The translations under genes and the position numbers were made by a program. Below are positions 6,228 to 8,275 of a DNA stretch of 8,275 nucleotides, piece by piece (the stretch's first letter is position 1; each line of letters begins with the position of its first letter). The notes below the pieces were generated by a model. It searched no databases and was not told the DNA's origin. It worked only from the letters and a program-made list of their open reading frames with translations. Origin of the DNA: Acidimicrobiaceae bacterium (GTDB taxonomy: Bacteria; Actinomycetota; Acidimicrobiia; Acidimicrobiales; MedAcidi-G1); NCBI GenBank assembly GCA_003541675.1, contig DPMC01000048.1:1-8275 (forward strand), in the 5' to 3' direction.

Positions 6228-6428
6228 CTACTCCTGGTCCTTCTCCGGTTGGGCCTCCGACTGTTTGTCGGCTTCCGCCTGGCCCTCGGCGAGCCCCCGC
6301 TGGAGCTCCTTCTGGGCCTTGCCGAGGTTGCGGGCCAGCTTCGGTATCTGGTTCCCACCGAATAGGACTAGGGCGATGATCGCCACGATGATCAGTTCCT
6401 GGGTCCCCAGGAATGCAAGCATGTTCAT
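6228..6428 (-). CDS. tatA: Twin-arginine translocase subunit TatA
   Basis: TatA forms the protein-conducting assembly of the Tat pathway, which exports folded proteins across the cytoplasmic membrane. The 66-aa product has the family layout: a short N-terminus, a single membrane helix (about 11-24, with polar Glu11 at its start), the FGGNQIP hinge (23-29), an amphipathic helix KLARNLGKAQKELQRGL (30-46) and a charged, disordered tail. tatB and tatC are not in the window, so this is a solitary tatA locus, as is common in Actinomycetota where tat genes are scattered. ATG at 6428 is preferred; ATG at residue 3 is an alternative. No good Shine-Dalgarno is present, but TAGAGT lies 6 nt before the ATG, consistent with a leaderless message. 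It sits 91 nt behind the second whiB gene and 71 nt before the small unrecognised gene. Confidence 0.93.
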   Translation of the reverse strand: MNMLAFLGTQELIIVAIIALVLFGGNQIPKLARNLGKAQKELQRGLAEGQAEADKQSEAQPEKDQE

Positions 6429-6434
6429 AGAGCG

Positions 6435-6440
6435 ACTCTA
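6435..6440 (-). promoter_or_regulatory. Candidate -10 element of tatA (leaderless)
   Basis: TAGAGT on the minus strand lies 6 nt before ATG 6428 and fits TANNNT. No Shine-Dalgarno of normal spacing is present, in agreement with a leaderless message. No clear -35 is visible. Confidence 0.45.
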
Positions 6441-6459
6441 CCTACCGGTCCGGCTACTG

Positions 6460-6485
6460 GCCCGGTCACCCGATTGCCCGGTCAC
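6460..6485. repeat. 10-bp direct repeat upstream of tatA
   Basis: GCCCGGTCAC occurs at 6460-6469 and again at 6476-6485, a 16-bp period, in the 91-nt gap between tatA and the second whiB gene. The inner CCGGTCAC recurs at 6845-6852, upstream of that whiB gene. It is placed where an activator of tatA could bind; chance recurrence in GC-rich DNA is possible. Confidence 0.35.
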
Positions 6486-6519
6486 TCTGACGCTCGGTGT
6501 CGGCCCCGGGGGACGATTC

Positions 6520-6804
6520 TCAGACGGCCTCGGCGGTCTGGGCGGCAGCCTGCCGTTCGAGGGCCCGCTGGCGACGGATGCGACGACGTTCCCGCTCGCT
6601 CATGCCACCCCAGATACCAAACTTCTCGCCATTGGCCAGCGCATACTCCAAGCAGTCCTCCTGCACGATGCAGCCCCGGCACACCTCCTTGGCTTCTCGC
6701 GTACTCGCCCCACGCTCGGGAAAGAACAGGTCGGGATCCACACCGAGACAGTTCGACGAATCCTTCCAATCGGTATCCAGGTCGGGCTTTGCGATGATCC
6801 CCAT
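6520..6804 (-). CDS. WhiB-family iron-sulfur transcriptional regulator (second copy)
   Basis: The 94-aa product from ATG 6804 is a compact WhiB protein: DTDWKDSSNC near the N-terminus, cluster ligands Cys19-X22-Cys42-X2-Cys45-X5-Cys51, the GIWGG turn (63-67) and the basic segment SERERRRIRRQR (69-80). Compared with the copy at 5361 it has Met instead of Cys after the turn and a shorter N-terminus, and shares the CLEYALAN segment. A GTG at 6852 in the same frame would add 16 residues, but these would be encoded by a perfect 18-bp palindrome (6823-6840) that looks regulatory, and WhiB proteins often begin close to the first Cys block. A purine-rich AAAGGCGGA precedes ATG 6804 at longish spacing. 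Transcribed toward tatA and divergently from the hydratase gene. Target genes are unknown; tatA next to it is one possibility. Confidence 0.93.
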   Translation of the reverse strand: MGIIAKPDLDTDWKDSSNCLGVDPDLFFPERGASTREAKEVCRGCIVQEDCLEYALANGEKFGIWGGMSERERRRIRRQRALERQAAAQTAEAV

Positions 6805-6822
6805 GTTGCTGATCCGCCTTTC

Positions 6823-6840
6823 ACCGGTCGATCGACCGGT
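6823..6840. repeat. Perfect 18-bp palindrome upstream of the second whiB gene
   Basis: ACCGGTCGATCGACCGGT is an uninterrupted perfect palindrome ending 19 nt before ATG 6804. It may be a dimeric-regulator operator or a leader hairpin next to the ribosome binding region. It would be coding if the protein began at GTG 6852, which is one reason to prefer the later start. Confidence 0.55.
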
Positions 6841-6851
6841 CGTTCCGGTCA

Positions 6852-6892
6852 CTGGGGCCAGTCTCGGTCCCCCAGAACCCCCCGAAGGGTTC
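6852..6892 (-). repeat. Two adjacent hairpins in the putative leader of the second whiB gene
   Basis: GAACCC (6875-6880) pairs with GGGTTC (6887-6892) around 6 nt; on the minus strand the loop region contains C(TTCG)G, a very stable tetraloop type. CTGGGG (6852-6857) pairs with CCCCAG (6870-6875) around 12 nt. Both lie between the candidate promoter and the 18-bp palindrome, giving three hairpins in a row on the predicted whiB mRNA. They share base 6875. Confidence 0.4.
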
Positions 6893-6902
6893 CGTCCATG
6901 GA

Positions 6903-6932
6903 ATTACACCACTGTGATTCCCCGAATTGCAA
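6903..6932 (-). promoter_or_regulatory. Candidate sigma-70-type promoter of the second whiB gene
   Basis: On the minus strand TTGCAA (6927-6932) and TGTAAT (6903-6908) are 18 bp apart, matching -35 and -10 consensus at 4 and 5 of 6 positions. The surrounding 60 bases are unusually AT-rich. The predicted leader is about 90 nt. GGAAT/ATTCC arms (6900-6904, 6917-6921) overlap the -10, and TGGGA-TT-TCCCA (6941-6952) lies just upstream, so the promoter may be regulated. Confidence 0.4.
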
Positions 6933-7031
6933 GGAAAATCTGGGATTTCCCAATCAATTCAACATCGGGATCGAACTGTCCGACGCTGTTCCACAAAGTC
7001 CACCAGTACGTCCCCGAACAGCAAGCACCAG

Positions 7032-7061
7032 TCGACCAGCCCGTAACGTCATCGGTACCAT
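7032..7061 (+). promoter_or_regulatory. Weak candidate promoter of the hydratase gene
   Basis: TCGACC (7032-7037) and TACCAT (7056-7061) are 18 bp apart; the latter fits TANNNT. The predicted leader is about 40 nt and contains the GGAAG site at 7098-7102. Both hexamers are only partial matches, so this is tentative. The rest of the intergenic region shows no small gene that I can support. Confidence 0.25.
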
Positions 7062-7107
7062 CCATCGTGCCTCGTCGGGCGCGCCCTACACAGACCCGGA
7101 AGTGACA

Positions 7108-7953
7108 ATGCCCATCAACCCAGACGCCGTTGGATCAGTCGGCGAACCGACCGAGATCTCCTGGACCTCCAAGCAGAGCCTGCTGTACTCCCTCGGTATC
7201 GGTGCCGGCGTGGCCGACCCGACTGGCTTCGAACTGGAGTTCACGACCGAGAACTCCGATGGGATCAACCAGCGGGCCTTTCCGACCCAAGGTGTGGTCA
7301 TGGGCGGAGGCGGAACCCCCGACTTCGGTAGCTTCAACCCGGTCTTCCTGCTACACGCTGAACAGTCCATCACCTGTCACCGGGAGATTCCCGCCGAGGG
7401 CACCGGCATCGCCACCGGGAAGATCGGCCCGATCTGGGACAAAGGCAAGGCGGCGCTCGTCTACCTCGAGACCGACGTGACCGACTCCGATGGCAAACCA
7501 CTGTGGTCGACCAGCGCCGGGCTCTTTCTGGGCGGCGAGGGCGGCTGGGGCGGGGACCGTGGCCCGTCAGCCGACTGGGCGGCGCCGGACCGTGATGCCG
7601 ACCATGTCGTCTCCTACGCCACCCGGGCCGACCAGGCCCTGCTGTACCGCCTCAACGGCGACCGCAACCCGCTGCACTCCGACCCGACGTTCGCCTCGGC
7701 CGCCGGCTTCGACAAGCCGATCCTCCACGGCTTGTGCACCTATGGATTCACCGGCAGGGCACTGCTCCACGCGACATGTGGTTCGGACCCGGGTCGATTC
7801 GGCGGCATGGGCGGCCGATTCAAGTCGCCGGTCATGCCCGGCGAGGTACTCGACGTCCATGTGTGGGAGGTCGACGACACCACCGTCCTCTTCCAGACCC
7901 GGGTCGGCGACCGCGTGGTCTTCGACTCCGGTGTGATGGAACGCCGCCCCTAG
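7108..7953 (+). CDS. MaoC/hydratase-2 family (R)-specific enoyl-CoA hydratase
   Basis: The 281-aa product has the length and layout of a double-hotdog hydratase 2, which hydrates trans-2-enoyl-CoA to (R)-3-hydroxyacyl-CoA in fatty-acid or sterol-side-chain metabolism in the cytoplasm. The N-terminal half (about 1-140) is the non-catalytic hotdog, beginning MPINPDAVGS. The C-terminal half holds the signature YRLNGDRNPLHSDPTFA at 170-186, with the catalytic pair Asp175 and His180, then the conserved PILHGLCTYG at about 194-203. A linker with a GGEGGWGGDRG stretch (142-152) joins the halves. The frame stays open upstream to 6166, but that part runs antisense through whiB and tatA and is not coding. 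ATG 7108 has GGAAG at 7098-7102 and matches family N-termini; GTG at 7102 is a weaker alternative. The GH1-like gene follows after 21 nt. Exact acyl substrate unknown. Confidence 0.93.
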   Translation: MPINPDAVGSVGEPTEISWTSKQSLLYSLGIGAGVADPTGFELEFTTENSDGINQRAFPTQGVVMGGGGTPDFGSFNPVFLLHAEQSITCHREIPAEGTGIATGKIGPIWDKGKAALVYLETDVTDSDGKPLWSTSAGLFLGGEGGWGGDRGPSADWAAPDRDADHVVSYATRADQALLYRLNGDRNPLHSDPTFASAAGFDKPILHGLCTYGFTGRALLHATCGSDPGRFGGMGGRFKSPVMPGEVLDVHVWEVDDTTVLFQTRVGDRVVFDSGVMERRP

Positions 7954-7974
7954 ACAACCCACGGTTCCACGGCG

Positions 7975-8275
7975 ATGAGCCAACCGGACTTTCTATGGGG
8001 GGTGACCGACTCGTCCCTGTCGGTCGAGGGGGTGGCACCGACCGCCGACTGGTCGCGCTGGGAACGAGACGGACGAGTACCAACCTCAGGTGACGGAGCC
8101 GGGTTCGCCATCGACCACGCCGACGACCTCCGGCTGACCGCCGCACTGGGATTTACCGACGTCCGCATCACCGTCGAGTGGGCCCGACTCGAACCCCGAC
8201 CGGGGGTGGTCGACACCGACGCGCTGGACCAGGCCCGGGAGGTCTTGACTGCCGCCGTCGAGGCAAAGCTACGAC
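7975..8275 (+). CDS. Glycoside hydrolase family 1-like protein (beta-glycosidase type), 3' end cut by the window
   Basis: An open frame from ATG 7975 runs off the window end after 100 complete codons. The translation opens with FLWGVTDSSLSVEGVA (6-21), matching the GH1 N-terminal signature FxWGxATSxYQxEG. It continues with DWSRWERDG (25-33), a DHADDLRLTAALGF segment (47-60) like the DHYxxYxEDxxLLxxLG helix, and VRITVEWARLEPRPG (63-77), equivalent to the RFSIEWSRIxP strand of the TIM barrel. GH1 enzymes cleave beta-linked sugars with two catalytic glutamates (NEP and ENG motifs), both of which would lie beyond this window. Residue 16 is Ser where nearly all GH1 enzymes have a sugar-binding Gln, so activity is uncertain. 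The gene starts 21 nt after the hydratase stop with no clear ribosome binding site, suggesting co-transcription. Confidence 0.82.
   Translation, partial: MSQPDFLWGVTDSSLSVEGVAPTADWSRWERDGRVPTSGDGAGFAIDHADDLRLTAALGFTDVRITVEWARLEPRPGVVDTDALDQAREVLTAAVEAKLR

Noticed and set aside
6170..6840. Recurrent ACCGGT hexamers near the small gene, tatA and whiB as a shared regulator motif
   Set aside because: ACCGGT also occurs inside several genes elsewhere in the window (for example near 821, 1428, 2695, 4105 and 5660), so the hexamer alone is background for GC-rich DNA.
6166..7107. Upstream extension of the hydratase frame, open for about 940 nt before ATG 7108
   Set aside because: It runs antisense through tatA and the second whiB gene, its translation matches no hydratase N-terminus, and the family length is satisfied from ATG 7108. 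Long open frames opposite GC-rich genes are common.

Overview
The window reads as chromosomal DNA of a high-GC Gram-positive bacterium (Actinomycetota). Two WhiB-family iron-sulfur regulators, a family essentially confined to Actinomycetota and their phages, are the strongest evidence. Base composition (clearly above 60% G+C by eye), GTG starts and many genes lacking a Shine-Dalgarno sequence agree with this. The gene mix would fit the Acidimicrobiia, but that placement is inference. I see no insertion sequences, CRISPR arrays, tRNA or rRNA genes.

Layout. (1) Positions 1-966 (+) hold the 3' part of a zinc-metalloprotease-like gene (DUF2342/zincin_2 family, HEVAHH motif). (2) Positions 985-5194 (-) hold four co-directional genes, in transcription order: Na+/phosphate cotransporter (4004-5194), PhoU-family protein (3220-3888), SurE nucleotidase (2303-3130) and MFS transporter (985-2322). 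The first two form a phosphate module. SurE, which releases phosphate from nucleotides, follows 89 nt behind, and the MFS gene overlaps surE by 20 nt. (3) Positions 5195-7107 are a regulatory and membrane block: a WhiB gene (5361-5687, +), a convergent unrecognised 95-aa protein (5869-6156, -), tatA (6228-6428, -) and a second WhiB gene (6520-6804, -). Most of the non-coding structure lies here: inverted repeats before each whiB gene, a 15-bp palindrome over the promoter of the small gene, a direct repeat before tatA and several hairpins after the first whiB. (4) Positions 7108-8275 (+) hold a two-hotdog MaoC/hydratase-2 enoyl-CoA hydratase and then the start of a glycoside hydrolase family 1-like gene cut off by the window end.

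No intergenic stretch exceeds 300 bases; the longest (6805-7107) is described below. I found no clear case for a wholly new defence or mobile system. The most useful second looks are: a leaderless-promoter pattern (TANNNT 6-9 nt before the start codon) at four genes; three successive inverted repeats upstream of each whiB gene, including a perfect 18-bp palindrome; a GH1-like protein lacking the usual subsite -1 glutamine; and a PhoU-like protein whose second metal-binding repeat has lost its acidic residues.
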